DNA of 64,000 nucleotides from Bdellovibrio sp. BCCA (GCF_037996825.1 NZ_JBBNAC010000001.1:3720001-3784000); one strand, 5' to 3'. Shown: positions 33,634 to 42,782, counted from the stretch's first letter. The notes: a model not told the origin generated them from the letters alone. Numbers and translations are program-made.

Positions 33634-34695
33634 ATGAAGGCTTCGCGATTGGCTATTGTTTTGTCATGCTTTGGCGTTTTTTGCGCTTCTTCTGCTTTTG
33701 CTCAAAGCCGATGCGAATCTTTATTCTCTTCTGAGTATGCCCTGAAGGGACGAGTTGAAGTGGAAAGTACGGCTCTTCAAGGTCCCAAGGCTGAAGATTT
33801 TGCGAAAACCCTCGTTGAGATTGAATCTTTACTTTCTCCTCTGGAAATTCCGTCGCAGTCAAAAGTACGAGTAGGAACAGCGTTTAGAGCTTCCAGTTTT
33901 AACGCCGAAAATTTTGAAATTTACGTGGGACTGCGACCCGATTCAATGGGGAAAGTACACCCTAAAATTAATCAAACAACACTGGCACATGAATACGGTC
34001 ATGCGATCTTTGAACATAATTTATTGAAAGATTTGGAAAGCTACAAAGGCATCAAAGAAGATGCTCTCACTCTTGAAAAACGTCTTCAGGAAAAAGTCGA
34101 AGAGGCAAAGCAGCTTGCTTACCGCTCACAAGTGACTTTTCACAATAAAGAGAAGAAAGCGGAGTTAGAAAATCTTGCTATAGATAAAGCTTATGAAGCC
34201 AAGGCTATGTCTGAGAAGCTTCATAGTATGCGTCGCTATTGGCTGATCCGCAGTGCTCATCATGAACTCTTTGCTGACACAATTGCCTTGGTAATGACTC
34301 GCGATCCAAAAGCCGTGAGTGATCTTCTTACCTCTCGCGAGAAAGATGCGAAGGTGAAAGAACACTCTTCTAACGATATCAACATGCGTGATTTTTCAGA
34401 CGGAAGACATCATTTGAATGAACAGCGGTGGGAAAAAGAGCATGGTTTGTTCTCAGGATTTTTAGGTGACGTTTATTATGCTTTCTTACCCGCACGTTGG
34501 GAACTTTGGAAAATCACAAAGAATAAAATTAAGAGCGACAATTATAGAAAAGCTCTGCCTTACAAAGTTTTTTCAATCTTAGAAAGAAATCTTTCCGAAT
34601 CTTTTGGAAAAGATCCACAAACTCTTGGCAATGGATTCAAGGATTTGCGGAAGATGAATCAGCAAATCATCGAAGACTTCCGTCGCGAGCTTTAA
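33634..34695 (+). CDS. secreted zincin-type metallopeptidase (putative)
   Basis: Protein of 353 residues with signal peptide (MKASRLAIVLSCFGVFCASS, AFAQ). TLAHEYGHAIFEHN contains HExxH (H119, E120, H123) and HHELFAD at about 209-215 supplies a plausible third zinc ligand E211, the gluzincin arrangement. Between them is a coiled-coil-like stretch (EDALTLEKRLQEKVEEAKQ). The protein would act in the periplasm or outside. Substrate unknown. AAGGAGAG precedes the ATG. Followed by the second copy of the small-peptide repeat. Confidence 0.7.
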   Translation: MKASRLAIVLSCFGVFCASSAFAQSRCESLFSSEYALKGRVEVESTALQGPKAEDFAKTLVEIESLLSPLEIPSQSKVRVGTAFRASSFNAENFEIYVGLRPDSMGKVHPKINQTTLAHEYGHAIFEHNLLKDLESYKGIKEDALTLEKRLQEKVEEAKQLAYRSQVTFHNKEKKAELENLAIDKAYEAKAMSEKLHSMRRYWLIRSAHHELFADTIALVMTRDPKAVSDLLTSREKDAKVKEHSSNDINMRDFSDGRHHLNEQRWEKEHGLFSGFLGDVYYAFLPARWELWKITKNKIKSDNYRKALPYKVFSILERNLSESFGKDPQTLGNGFKDLRKMNQQIIEDFRREL

Positions 34696-34780
34696 AAAAA
34701 TATCCGGAACTCAGACAGATAAGTTTCACTTCTTCGCTCTCATTGGTTTTCAACAGAATCTCAAATTTGCAGAAATAAAG

Positions 34781-34803
34781 AAGCGGCCTCAAAGACCGCT
34801 TTC
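34781..34803. terminator. terminator-like hairpin before the small peptide, copy 2
   Basis: AAGCGG (34781-34786) pairs with CCGCTT (34796-34801). The T-rich side (CTTTATTT) is on the minus strand, while TCTAAG follows on the plus strand. It could end the zincin transcript or, better by T-run, an RNA antisense to the small peptide. Conserved with 5289-5318. Confidence 0.5.
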
Positions 34804-34811
34804 TAAGGACT

Positions 34812-34840
34812 AGAATTCCCCTTAGCCAAAGGAGAATTCT
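34812..34840 (+). promoter_or_regulatory. hairpin burying the Shine-Dalgarno of the small peptide, copy 2
   Basis: AGAATTC (34812-34818) pairs with GAATTCT (34834-34840), then after one mismatch CCTT (34820-34823) pairs with AAGG (34829-34832). The ribosome site AAGGAG (34829-34834) is entirely inside the stem. Copy 1 keeps the pairing with other bases. Confidence 0.65.
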
Positions 34841-34841
34841 T

Positions 34842-34940
34842 ATGAAAAGATACCTCACCAGTATCCTTTTCGTCAGTTTTTGGAATTTCCTAAAGCTGCT
34901 TTTGCTGATTTTATTTTTATTAATCAGTTCATGTAGTTAG
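34842..34940 (+). CDS. 32-residue hydrophobic lipobox peptide, copy 2
   Basis: Short reading frame with start MKRYLTSILFVSFWNF, core LKLLLLILFLL and end ISSCS before TAG. It has the same length as copy 1 (5153-5251), the same FLKLL and LISSCS residues and the same ribosome site. An uncharged, Leu/Ile-rich core preceded by basic residues and ending in ISSC resembles a lipoprotein signal peptide with only Cys-Ser left after processing. It also resembles the size and hydrophobicity of Ibs/Ldr-type toxins. No function can be assigned from sequence. Confidence 0.65.
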   Translation: MKRYLTSILFVSFWNFLKLLLLILFLLISSCS

Positions 34941-34991
34941 GAGCAACCTTAACTTCAGGCTTAAGGCACATAATTCGATAAGTTCTGGTTT

Positions 34992-35054
34992 GTGGGCGAG
35001 CCGAGCTTAAAACTCGGGGATAATCATCATGGACGAAGCGGGCTTTGAGGCCAC
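34992..35054 (+). ncRNA. conserved RNA-like domain downstream of small peptide, copy 2
   Basis: Outer stem GTGG (34992-34995) with CCAC (35051-35054); inner hairpin CCGAG-CTTAAAA-CTCGG; second hairpin GGC-TTTGAG-GCC (35041-35052, competing in its last bases with the outer stem). The linker AATCATCATGGACGA is nearly the same in both copies. It could be the 3' part of the peptide mRNA, a separate small RNA, or an RNA made from the other strand. Not matched to a known family. Confidence 0.5.
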
Positions 35055-35111
35055 CAATGAAAAAACTCCACGAGTCTGGACAGTGAGCGTTCTTGAACAT
35101 AGTATTCGTTC

Positions 35112-35690
35112 ATGACTATTGAAAGCCTACTTCCTTTTATTAAAGAAATTGATCGTCTTAAAAAAATCGAAAGACAAGCGCTCATTCACAATGGTGGTCG
35201 TCGTGAAAATTCGGCGGAACATTCATGGCATTTAGCGATGACGGTTCTTGTTTTAGAAAAAACATCTCCGGAAAAAATTGATATCGCAAAAGCCGTGAAG
35301 ATGGCGCTTCTTCATGACATCGTCGAAATTGATGCTGGCGATACAATGGTATATGGAGATCTTTCCAATAAAAAAGACAGCGAAGCCGCGGCTCTAGAAA
35401 GAATCATGGGTCTTTTGCCTGAGACCATTGCGAACGAATTTAAATCTCTGTGGAATGAATTTGAAGAAGGCGTTTCACCGGAAGCGAAGTTTGTTTCCGC
35501 GATCGATCGCTTTATGCCGATTTTTTCCAATTATCTGAACGAAGGTTACTCATGGAAAAACCACAAAGTCACTGTGGATAAAGTTGTGGCTAAATGTCAG
35601 CCGCCAATCTCAGAAGGATTGCCAAAACTTTGGAAAGTGACCGAACGCATGTTGGAAGAATCCGTTGCGGCCGGCCACCTTGCTCGTTAA
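35112..35690 (+). CDS. HD-domain phosphohydrolase (YfbR/HDDC2-like)
   Basis: Protein of 192 residues. Metal ligands of the HD superfamily are present: H in ENSAEHSWHLAM, HD in ALLHDIVEIDAGDT and a later D in AIDRFMP. The order and size match HD_3 proteins such as YfbR-type 5'-deoxynucleotidases, which remove phosphate from deoxynucleoside monophosphates; substrate here is inferred. It ends directly next to the stop of the convergent M16 peptidase gene, with no spacer. Confidence 0.82.
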   Translation: MTIESLLPFIKEIDRLKKIERQALIHNGGRRENSAEHSWHLAMTVLVLEKTSPEKIDIAKAVKMALLHDIVEIDAGDTMVYGDLSNKKDSEAAALERIMGLLPETIANEFKSLWNEFEEGVSPEAKFVSAIDRFMPIFSNYLNEGYSWKNHKVTVDKVVAKCQPPISEGLPKLWKVTERMLEESVAAGHLAR

Positions 35691-38291
35691 TTATTTCACG
35701 TCTGTAGGGCCCACGAGACTGATCACTGTGGGCTGCGAGAAGATTTTCTGTGCTAATTTCTGAATATCTTCCGGCGTAATTGCAAAATATTTTTCGGCAA
35801 CATCCAGGCTCTCACGATAATCAAGTCCATAGATATCATCGAAAAGAATCGCGTTACAGATCGTGCTCTTTCTTTGCAGCTCGATATCGTGGCGTCCAAT
35901 TAAGTATCTTTGCGCACGGGTCAGTTCTTCTTCAGAAATCTTTGTGTCTGCTAGTTTTTGAAACTCCGCTTTAAGCATCGAAATCGCTTTTTCCGCTTTC
36001 TCAGGAGAACATCCGATGTATCCACCAAAATATCCACACTCAATGCCTTCCATATGCATTGGAGAAACAGAATAAGCTAAAGAGTTTTTATCACGAAGTT
36101 CTAAGAACAGTCGCCCGCCCTGCCCACTTAAAATCGACTGAATAATTTCAAGAGTAAAACGATCCGAGTCTTTCAACGTCAAACCGCGATAACCAACAAT
36201 GATATGACTTTGTTCTTTTTTTAGCTCATGGAAAAGTTTTTTATTTTCCGTCAAAGGGGCCGCTTGGAAGCTGTTAGAGATTTTCTCTCCGCGTGGAAGT
36301 TCTTTCGTGATCTCTTCTAGAGCCTTCACCCACTTGTTCTTATTCACATCACCCACTACACAGAACGTAAGGTTTTTCGCCTGTACGACTTTCTTGTAGT
36401 AATCATGCAGTTCTTTTGAAGTGATCGCAGATATAGACTCTTCACTTCCCACAAGATCACGGGAATAAGGATGTCCTTTAAAAATTTCTTTCATGAAGTT
36501 TAAAACACAGATCTGCGCCGGGTTATCATTGCGCGATTTGATTTGATTTTTAATCACGACTTTTTCGCGCTCTAAAATCGCTTCGGGAAACTGTGGAGCC
36601 AAAAGAGAATCCGCATAGATTTCAAGCATGCGATCTTCAAACGGAGAAAGGTAATCCATAGAAAGACCCACGGAGTTTCTTCCGCCAAAGGCACCAAGAC
36701 CCGCCGCCATTTCATCCACTTTGAGATTGATGTCATCTTCTGTAAAGTTCTTAGATCCTGAAAGCCAATTACGAGAAAATAGTTCTGTTAATCCATTCTG
36801 ATTTTCTTTTTCAACGCGAACGCCGCCCATAAAAGCAGCCTTCATCGCCACATACGGCGTGTCTTTTTGATCGCGAATTAAAAGTGTCGCGCCTGAAGAC
36901 AGAACGATTTTTTCTGTTTCCGGAATGTGCTTCACGGCTTCTGTATTGATGTTGAATTTTTTCGCCGTAAATTTTTCTTTTTCTTTAGAAATTTTCGCTG
37001 CCGATAAAGCTTTCTTAAGATCTTTGGCATAATTCTTAAGAATTTTTTCCGCTTCTTTTTTCTCCATGTTCGTCATTAAAGAAATGCCGAACGTGTCTGC
37101 TTTAAAATATTTCTTTGCAACTTTTTGGATATCCTCAGGTTTCAGAGCATAAACCTGCTTCATGTACTTTTTGTAGTAGTCATGATCGCCGTAATAAAAC
37201 TCATTGCTCCCGGCTTTTCTCGCAATATTATCCACAGTTTCTACAGAATAAACTTCATGACTTGCAAAATTCGTAATCGCCTTTTGCATTTCTGCTGCCG
37301 TTGGCGGAGTTTCAATAAGGCGCGTAAGTTCAGGTGTGATCTTCGCAAGCGCTTGCGCCAGATTTTCTTTTTCAAGATTAAATGACACCGCAAAGAGCCC
37401 ATCTTCTTGCATGGAATAACTAAAAGAACCTACGGAATTAGTAAGGGGCTCTTTAATACGCAGGCTTTGCATCAAACGAGACGAATCCCCTTGTCCCAAA
37501 ATAGCTGACATCACTTCAAGAGCTGCAATGTCCTTGTTTTTGACGTTAGGAATTCTCCACGTCAGATAACCTGTCGTCTGTTCAAACTTAGTTTCTTCCA
37601 CCTTGATTCGGATATTTTTTTGCGCCGGTTCTTTAGTGCGAGAGATTTTTTTAAGTTTGAACGGCTCAAAGGCGCCAAACATCTGCTCCACTTTTTTCTT
37701 CATTTCCTTAGATTCAAAATCGCCAGCTACAACTAGGAACATATTCGAAGGCACATAGCGAGATTGGTAGTACTCACGAATTTTTTTGTAAGAGACTTTA
37801 CGCACGACTTTGTCATAACCAATGACAGGAATTCCATACGGACTTTTCTTAAAAACATTTGTAAACAACAGCTGCGAGGCGCGGCGACCCGGGCTGTCTT
37901 GCCCCCGCTTGATTTCTTCAATGACGACTTCGCGCTCATTGTCTATTTCTTGAGGGTCAAACGTTGGAAAGCCCATCATTTCACTAATCACGTCTAAAGC
38001 GACATCCGAGAATTGTTTTGAAATCGTGACGTAAAAAACAGTTTGGTCAAAAGAGGTGTAAGCATTGAGCTCCCCGCCAGAACCCTCGACAGTGGCAGCA
38101 ATTTCTCCGACGCCGTATTTGCGAGTGCCTTTAAAGACCAAGTGCTCGATAAAGTGAGAAATCCCCTCTTCGTTCTTTTTTTCATCCGCGGAGCCTGTTT
38201 TCACCCACATTTGAACTGAGACCACTGGAGACTTGTGGCTTTCTAAGAAAAGGACTTTCAGACCGTTTTTTAGTTGAAATTTTTTAGACAT
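35691..38291 (-). CDS. M16-family zinc metallopeptidase, double-length
   Basis: Protein of 866 residues made of two M16 units. The first has the inverted zinc motif HFIEH (H46, E49, H50) and a downstream Glu in NEREVVIEEI, so it is probably catalytic. The second unit (about 440-866) lacks HxxEH but keeps the fold, with GLTELFSRNWLSGS at the equivalent site and a glycine-rich YFGGYIGCSPEKAEKA; it is the non-catalytic half that closes the chamber. No signal peptide is apparent, so it is probably cytoplasmic or exported by another way. The first GGGAG ribosome site lies 11 bases upstream. Starts 16 bases from divergent hemW. Confidence 0.9.
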   Translation of the reverse strand: MSKKFQLKNGLKVLFLESHKSPVVSVQMWVKTGSADEKKNEEGISHFIEHLVFKGTRKYGVGEIAATVEGSGGELNAYTSFDQTVFYVTISKQFSDVALDVISEMMGFPTFDPQEIDNEREVVIEEIKRGQDSPGRRASQLLFTNVFKKSPYGIPVIGYDKVVRKVSYKKIREYYQSRYVPSNMFLVVAGDFESKEMKKKVEQMFGAFEPFKLKKISRTKEPAQKNIRIKVEETKFEQTTGYLTWRIPNVKNKDIAALEVMSAILGQGDSSRLMQSLRIKEPLTNSVGSFSYSMQEDGLFAVSFNLEKENLAQALAKITPELTRLIETPPTAAEMQKAITNFASHEVYSVETVDNIARKAGSNEFYYGDHDYYKKYMKQVYALKPEDIQKVAKKYFKADTFGISLMTNMEKKEAEKILKNYAKDLKKALSAAKISKEKEKFTAKKFNINTEAVKHIPETEKIVLSSGATLLIRDQKDTPYVAMKAAFMGGVRVEKENQNGLTELFSRNWLSGSKNFTEDDINLKVDEMAAGLGAFGGRNSVGLSMDYLSPFEDRMLEIYADSLLAPQFPEAILEREKVVIKNQIKSRNDNPAQICVLNFMKEIFKGHPYSRDLVGSEESISAITSKELHDYYKKVVQAKNLTFCVVGDVNKNKWVKALEEITKELPRGEKISNSFQAAPLTENKKLFHELKKEQSHIIVGYRGLTLKDSDRFTLEIIQSILSGQGGRLFLELRDKNSLAYSVSPMHMEGIECGYFGGYIGCSPEKAEKAISMLKAEFQKLADTKISEEELTRAQRYLIGRHDIELQRKSTICNAILFDDIYGLDYRESLDVAEKYFAITPEDIQKLAQKIFSQPTVISLVGPTDVK

Positions 38292-38307
38292 ACTCTAGAT
38301 AACTCCC

Positions 38308-39480
38308 ATGGCATTTGGCGTCTACGTTCATATCCCTTATTGCATTCAGCGTTGCACGTATTGTGACTTCGCGACCTACGAGCAAAGCAAAATTTTGCCG
38401 CCGGATCAGTACGTCGAATTGCTGTTTAAAGAAATTCGCCAAAAGCATCAGTATTACAAACCGCAAAGTCTTGATACGATCTACTTTGGCGGCGGAACAC
38501 CGAGCTTGATCCCTGCTCCTCTCATTGTAGCTATTATCAAAGAGCTGGGTAGCTATGGGTACACAACTAGACCCGACACTGAAATCACCATTGAAATCAA
38601 TCCAGCGACGATCAATGAAGAAAAATTGAAAATCTATTTGGACCACGGAGTAAATCGTTTTTCTGTAGGTGCTCAAACTTTCGATGATCGTTTGTTAAAA
38701 ATGGTGAACCGCGAACACAACGCAAAGCAGACACTAGAGACCCTGGACCTTTTGCGGGCTCACAATTTGAACTTCAGCTTTGATATTCTTTTTGCTCTTC
38801 CATCACAGACCGTTGAGGGACTCAAGAACGACGTGAAGATTGCAATCGAACAAGGGGCAAAACACATCAGTCCTTATTGCCTCACTGTCCCAGATGGACA
38901 TCCACTTTCAAAAGGCCGCCCCATTGATGATGAACAAGTGGAGATGTTTGACATTATCGCCGATGAACTGACGGCAAAAGGTTTCAAGCAATACGAAATT
39001 TCCAACTTCGCAATTCCTGGATATGAATCGCGACACAATTTGTTGTACTGGGTGGATGAACCTTATTGGGGATTGGGACTCAGTGCCCATTCTTATACAA
39101 AAGAATCCGCTTGGGGTACGCGCTATTGGAATATCAATTCCATTGGAGAATATCAAAAACAAATCCTGGCGTTTGAAGGACAAAAGTTCACTTCGCCGGC
39201 TTTACATTTACCGCCTGCACAATATGAAGCTCTTGAAATGCATCAAGCTCTTACGGACTTTTGTCATACTTCAATGCGTTTAATGCGCGGACTCAATGTT
39301 GAGCAATTGGCGCAAAAGTTTCCGGCTCACGTTAGCGAAAAAGTTCAAAGCCTTCTGAAAGGCCTTAAACAAAAAGCATGGGTTCAACATGACAACGGGC
39401 ATTGGTCGCTCACGCGCGACGGCCTTGTTTTAAGCAATAAAGTTTTCCAAGAATTGACGTTTTTAGAGGGCGAAATCTAA
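38308..39480 (+). CDS. hemW: HemW-like radical SAM protein
   Basis: Protein of 390 residues: FGVYVHIPYCIQRCTYCDF has the CxxxCxxC cluster motif, then TIYFGGGTPSL, GAQTFDDRLLKMVNREHN and SRHNLLYW with GLGLSAHSY. These features separate HemW (heme chaperone) from true coproporphyrinogen dehydrogenase HemN. No clear Shine-Dalgarno lies in the 16 bases to the divergent M16 gene, so the message may be leaderless or start far inside the M16 gene. Confidence 0.88.
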   Translation: MAFGVYVHIPYCIQRCTYCDFATYEQSKILPPDQYVELLFKEIRQKHQYYKPQSLDTIYFGGGTPSLIPAPLIVAIIKELGSYGYTTRPDTEITIEINPATINEEKLKIYLDHGVNRFSVGAQTFDDRLLKMVNREHNAKQTLETLDLLRAHNLNFSFDILFALPSQTVEGLKNDVKIAIEQGAKHISPYCLTVPDGHPLSKGRPIDDEQVEMFDIIADELTAKGFKQYEISNFAIPGYESRHNLLYWVDEPYWGLGLSAHSYTKESAWGTRYWNINSIGEYQKQILAFEGQKFTSPALHLPPAQYEALEMHQALTDFCHTSMRLMRGLNVEQLAQKFPAHVSEKVQSLLKGLKQKAWVQHDNGHWSLTRDGLVLSNKVFQELTFLEGEI

Positions 39481-39555
39481 ACGGTTTTTATGGCCTAGCC
39501 CGCATTGACAATCCCTAATCAATACACAATCTTAAGTATTGCGAAAGGAAGTGTC

Positions 39556-40065
39556 ATGTCTGAAGAAAACAACTCTCAAAACTCCAATCCTCCATCTGGT
39601 GAAGGCGCTTCAGAAATTCAAAAGCTTCAAGAACAAGCTGAGAAATTCAAAAACGATTTTCTTTACCTTCGTGCGGAGTTTGAAAACTATAAACGTAACG
39701 CCATCAAAGAGCGCGCTGAGCTCATAAAATATGGAGGCGAACGTTTTATCCGCGAGCTTTTAGAGGTTGTTGATAATTTTGAACGTGCTCTTTCCACGAA
39801 CGTGAGTCCTGAGAACTTCTCAACTTTCAAACAAGGCGTTGAGATGACTGCACAAGAATTGAAATCTCTTTTGCAGCGCAATTCTGTTCAGGAAGTTCCT
39901 TCTCAAGGTGCGCCGTTTGATCCTGCCGTGCACGAAGCTTTAGGTGCTGAACCTACAAACGAAGTGCCTCCGGGACACATCGCACGCGTATTTAAAAAGC
40001 CTTATAAACTTCACGACAAGGTTATTCGCACAGGACAAGTGATTGTCGCGAAGAAACCAGAGTAA
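39556..40065 (+). CDS. grpE: nucleotide exchange factor GrpE
   Basis: Protein of 169 residues starting at ATG 39556 after AAAGGAAG. The N-terminal coiled coil (EIQKLQEQAEKFKNDFLYLR, then AEFENYKRNAIKERAEL) and the C-terminal beta wing (GAPFDPAVHEALGAEP, GQVIVAKK) match GrpE. It releases ADP from DnaK. Upstream, TTGACA (39505-39510) may be a -35 box with no good -10, and CAATAC/GTATTG (39520-39541) can form a hairpin. No CIRCE element is seen. dnaJ follows; dnaK is absent from this cluster. Confidence 0.93.
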   Translation: MSEENNSQNSNPPSGEGASEIQKLQEQAEKFKNDFLYLRAEFENYKRNAIKERAELIKYGGERFIRELLEVVDNFERALSTNVSPENFSTFKQGVEMTAQELKSLLQRNSVQEVPSQGAPFDPAVHEALGAEPTNEVPPGHIARVFKKPYKLHDKVIRTGQVIVAKKPE

Positions 40066-40076
40066 GAGGGTGTTGA

Positions 40077-41084
40077 TTGTCTAAAAAAGACTTCTACTCC
40101 ATTTTGGGTGTCTCACGAACTGCGACGGCAGAGGAGATCAAGAAAGCTTATCGCAAGCTTGCGATGCAGTTTCACCCGGATAAAAATCCCGGCGATAAAA
40201 AGGCCGAAGAAAAATTCAAAGAGATCAGTGAAGCCTACGACACATTAAGCGACACAAAAAAACGCGAAATGTACGATCAATTCGGACACGCCGGAGCCCA
40301 ACAAGGTTTCGGTGGTGCCGGGGGTCCTTTTGGCGGGGCAGGTGGCTTTGGCGGTTTCGGCAGAACACACGGTGCGGGAAGTAACGGTGGAGATCCCTTC
40401 CAGGATATCTTCGGTGATGTCTTTGGCGAAATTTTTGGAAATGCACGCGGGCCCGGTGGCGCTGCGGGCGCTCGCGCTCGACGTCAACAAGCAAAAGGCA
40501 CGGACCTTCGCTACACATTAAATATTTCATTTGAAGAATCCGCTCTGGGAACTGAGAAAATCATCAGCTTTGTTCGTCAAAAAGGCGGCAAAGAAGAATC
40601 TGCAAAACTTTCTGTGAATGTTCCTGCAGGCGTGAAAGAAGGCCAGCGTCTAAAACTTTCCGGCGAAGGAGATTCCGCAGCCGGTGGCGGTGCTGCTGGT
40701 GATCTTTATGTGATCATCAACATTCAGGAACATCCTCTTTTTAAACGACACGAAAATGATGTGACTCTGGATCTGCCGATCACATACACGGATGCGATCT
40801 TAGGAACAAACATAGAAGTTCCAACTCTCACAGGGAAAGCGATGATTCGCATTCCTCCGGGAACTCACTCGGGACAAACCTTCCGACTCAAAGGAAAAGG
40901 TTTTCCAAAGCTTGGTGGATTTGGTTCCGGCGACATGCTTGTGCGCGTTCTTGTAGATACGCCTCATAATCTTTCAGCAAGGCAAAAAGAACTTGTCGAA
41001 GAACTTGCGAAGTCTACTGAAACCACTCCCCTTGTGAAAGCTTTCCAAGAAAAAGTCTCTCATCTTATGAGGAATAGAAAATGA
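40077..41084 (+). CDS. DnaJ-type co-chaperone lacking the zinc finger (class B)
   Basis: Protein of 335 residues starting with TTG, six bases after AAGAGGG. J domain ([20 protein letters not shown] with HPD at FHPDKNPG), a Gly/Phe region ([16 protein letters not shown]), then the two substrate-binding beta domains ([19 protein letters not shown]-like, [20 protein letters not shown]). The four CxxCxGxG zinc repeats of class A DnaJ are missing. This makes it CbpA/class B-like, though it occupies the grpE-linked position. Its stop overlaps the next gene by four bases. Confidence 0.9.
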   Translation: MSKKDFYSILGVSRTATAEEIKKAYRKLAMQFHPDKNPGDKKAEEKFKEISEAYDTLSDTKKREMYDQFGHAGAQQGFGGAGGPFGGAGGFGGFGRTHGAGSNGGDPFQDIFGDVFGEIFGNARGPGGAAGARARRQQAKGTDLRYTLNISFEESALGTEKIISFVRQKGGKEESAKLSVNVPAGVKEGQRLKLSGEGDSAAGGGAAGDLYVIINIQEHPLFKRHENDVTLDLPITYTDAILGTNIEVPTLTGKAMIRIPPGTHSGQTFRLKGKGFPKLGGFGSGDMLVRVLVDTPHNLSARQKELVEELAKSTETTPLVKAFQEKVSHLMRNRK

Positions 41085-42751
41085 CATCTCGATTTGCGCT
41101 TTTGCTGACAGCTTGCCTTTTGGCTTCTTGCACGACGGTAGCTACAAAAAAACGTCCTCCGTACAGGCCTCCAACCGCAGCAGCTGCAAAAAAACCAAAA
41201 GCGATGAGCGGCATGACAACCGGAAAAACGCCAGAGCAAATTCAAAGTGAAACTTTGACGTTACCTGAAGCGCCAAAAACAGAAGATGCGTTGGAATATC
41301 TTAAGGGCTTGGTCGCACAGTCTGTTCAAGCTCCTAACAAGCAAGACCAGGAAACTTATCGTCTTCATGCGATCGACATCGTCGAAAATAAGCTGAATGA
41401 AGATCAGCTTGATGACGTCGCAAAAAGTTCTGACTTCGGTTATTTGCGCGCGCACGCGATGTATCGCCTTGGTGAAATGGCTTTGGATCATAAGGATATT
41501 TCCACAGCGAAAAAATACTTCTCTGGCGTAACTGACTATATGCCAGGAAGTGATTTGGCTGTTCGTTCGCAAGATATTTTGCAACAGCTTGAAGCTTCTA
41601 AAAACGTACAAGCGCAAACAGTAGGTGTTGTTCTGCCTTTAAGTGGCAAGAACGCTCCTGTGGGACAACGTGCTTTGCGTGGTCTTGAGATGGGCTTAGG
41701 ACTTCATATTCCAGGCTCAAGCTTCAAGCTTGCCGTGATGGACAGCGAAGGAAATCCAGACTCTGCTCGTCGCGGTGTTGAACGTCTTGTTAAAGAAGAC
41801 AATGTGATTGCGATCGTGGGAAGTTTGCTAAGTAAAACTGCTCCTGCTGTCGCTGCAAAATCGGACGAGCTTGGTGTTCCCACTGTTGCTCTTTCTCAAA
41901 GATCAGGTCTTACAGAAATTGGTCCAACAGTTTTCAGAAATTCACTAACAAGCGGCATGCAAGTGCGCGCCTTGGTTCGCACGGCGATGGAAGACATGGG
42001 AATGAAGAAGTTCGCCATTCTTTATCCCAATGATCCGTATGGAATCGAGTTCACAAATATTTTCTGGGATGAAGTTCTAGCGCGCGGCGGACAAATTACT
42101 GCCGTGCAAACGTATTCAACGAAAGAAACGGATTTCCGTCTTGTCATTCAAAGACTTGTCGGAACTTATTTCGGCGAAGCACGCCAAGACGAGTTCTCTG
42201 TGCGTCTTAAAGAGCTGCAACACAGTGATAAAAAAAGATCTGTGCGCCAATCAAATCTTGAAACGGTTCTACCGCCCATCACAGATTTCGATGCGATTTT
42301 TATTCCTGATAGCGTGAAAGCGATGGGACAAATTTCTGCGATGCTTTCTTATAACGATGTCCGCAACGTGAAACTCTTGGGCACAAACTTGTGGAATACA
42401 AAAGATGTTGCCCGTCGCGCAGGAAACTTCGCGAACAATTTGCTCTTCGTTGATAGCATTTCTCCGACAGCGCAAAACAGATCTCGCTTCATGAGCGAGT
42501 ACAAGTCTTTGTATAACGAGGAACCTTCTCTTATTGAAATTCAAGCCTATGATGCAGGTTTAATCTTGCGCCAGTTGATCGCTTCAGGCGCGAGCTCTCG
42601 TGAAGAATTGACTCAAAAACTGACGTCCCTCAGCCGCTTCCCTGGAGCCCTGGGAACCCTTTCTATGAATGCTGAGCGCGAAATTGAACGTCCCGTCACC
42701 CCGCTAACTGTTGAAAAGGGCGAGGTTATTCCCGCTAAGCTTGTAAAATAG
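41081..42751 (+). CDS. LpoA-like lipoprotein with periplasmic-binding-protein domain
   Basis: Protein of 556 residues with a lipoprotein signal peptide ending LLASC. After an Ala/Pro/Lys linker comes a helical TPR-like part ([19 protein letters not shown]), then a type I periplasmic-binding fold ([54 protein letters not shown]). This domain order resembles LpoA, the outer-membrane activator of a penicillin-binding protein. That role is inferred. It is coupled to the dnaJ-like gene by a four-base overlap. Confidence 0.75.
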   Translation: MTSRFALLLTACLLASCTTVATKKRPPYRPPTAAAAKKPKAMSGMTTGKTPEQIQSETLTLPEAPKTEDALEYLKGLVAQSVQAPNKQDQETYRLHAIDIVENKLNEDQLDDVAKSSDFGYLRAHAMYRLGEMALDHKDISTAKKYFSGVTDYMPGSDLAVRSQDILQQLEASKNVQAQTVGVVLPLSGKNAPVGQRALRGLEMGLGLHIPGSSFKLAVMDSEGNPDSARRGVERLVKEDNVIAIVGSLLSKTAPAVAAKSDELGVPTVALSQRSGLTEIGPTVFRNSLTSGMQVRALVRTAMEDMGMKKFAILYPNDPYGIEFTNIFWDEVLARGGQITAVQTYSTKETDFRLVIQRLVGTYFGEARQDEFSVRLKELQHSDKKRSVRQSNLETVLPPITDFDAIFIPDSVKAMGQISAMLSYNDVRNVKLLGTNLWNTKDVARRAGNFANNLLFVDSISPTAQNRSRFMSEYKSLYNEEPSLIEIQAYDAGLILRQLIASGASSREELTQKLTSLSRFPGALGTLSMNAEREIERPVTPLTVEKGEVIPAKLVK

Positions 42752-42782
42752 CTCCCATAAGTATTTTTTATGACGATTTTTT

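Larger units (their letters stand above)
34767..35054 (+). repeat. small-peptide/RNA repeat element, copy 2
   Basis: About 288 bp matching the reverse complement of 5039-5323. Order on the plus strand: GC-rich hairpin (34781-34802), Shine-Dalgarno hairpin (34812-34840), peptide gene (34842-34940), spacer, RNA-like domain (34992-35054). Similarity begins at TTGCA and ends at CCAC. The interval 34696-35111 between the zincin and HD genes holds nothing else that I can support; a CCTTAA/TTAAGG hairpin follows the peptide stop in this copy only. Confidence 0.8.

Noticed and set aside
35029-35115. A 28-codon frame starting ATGGACGAAGCGGGC that overlaps the HD gene start by ATGA
   Set aside because: It begins inside the RNA-like domain; copy 1 has AAG in place of ATG and indels that break the frame, so peptide coding is not conserved.
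39481-39555. Heat-shock-type control (CIRCE or sigma-32 promoter) before grpE
   Set aside because: No TTAGCACTC-N9-GAGTGCTAA element and no convincing sigma-32 boxes; only a lone TTGACA and a six-base inverted repeat.
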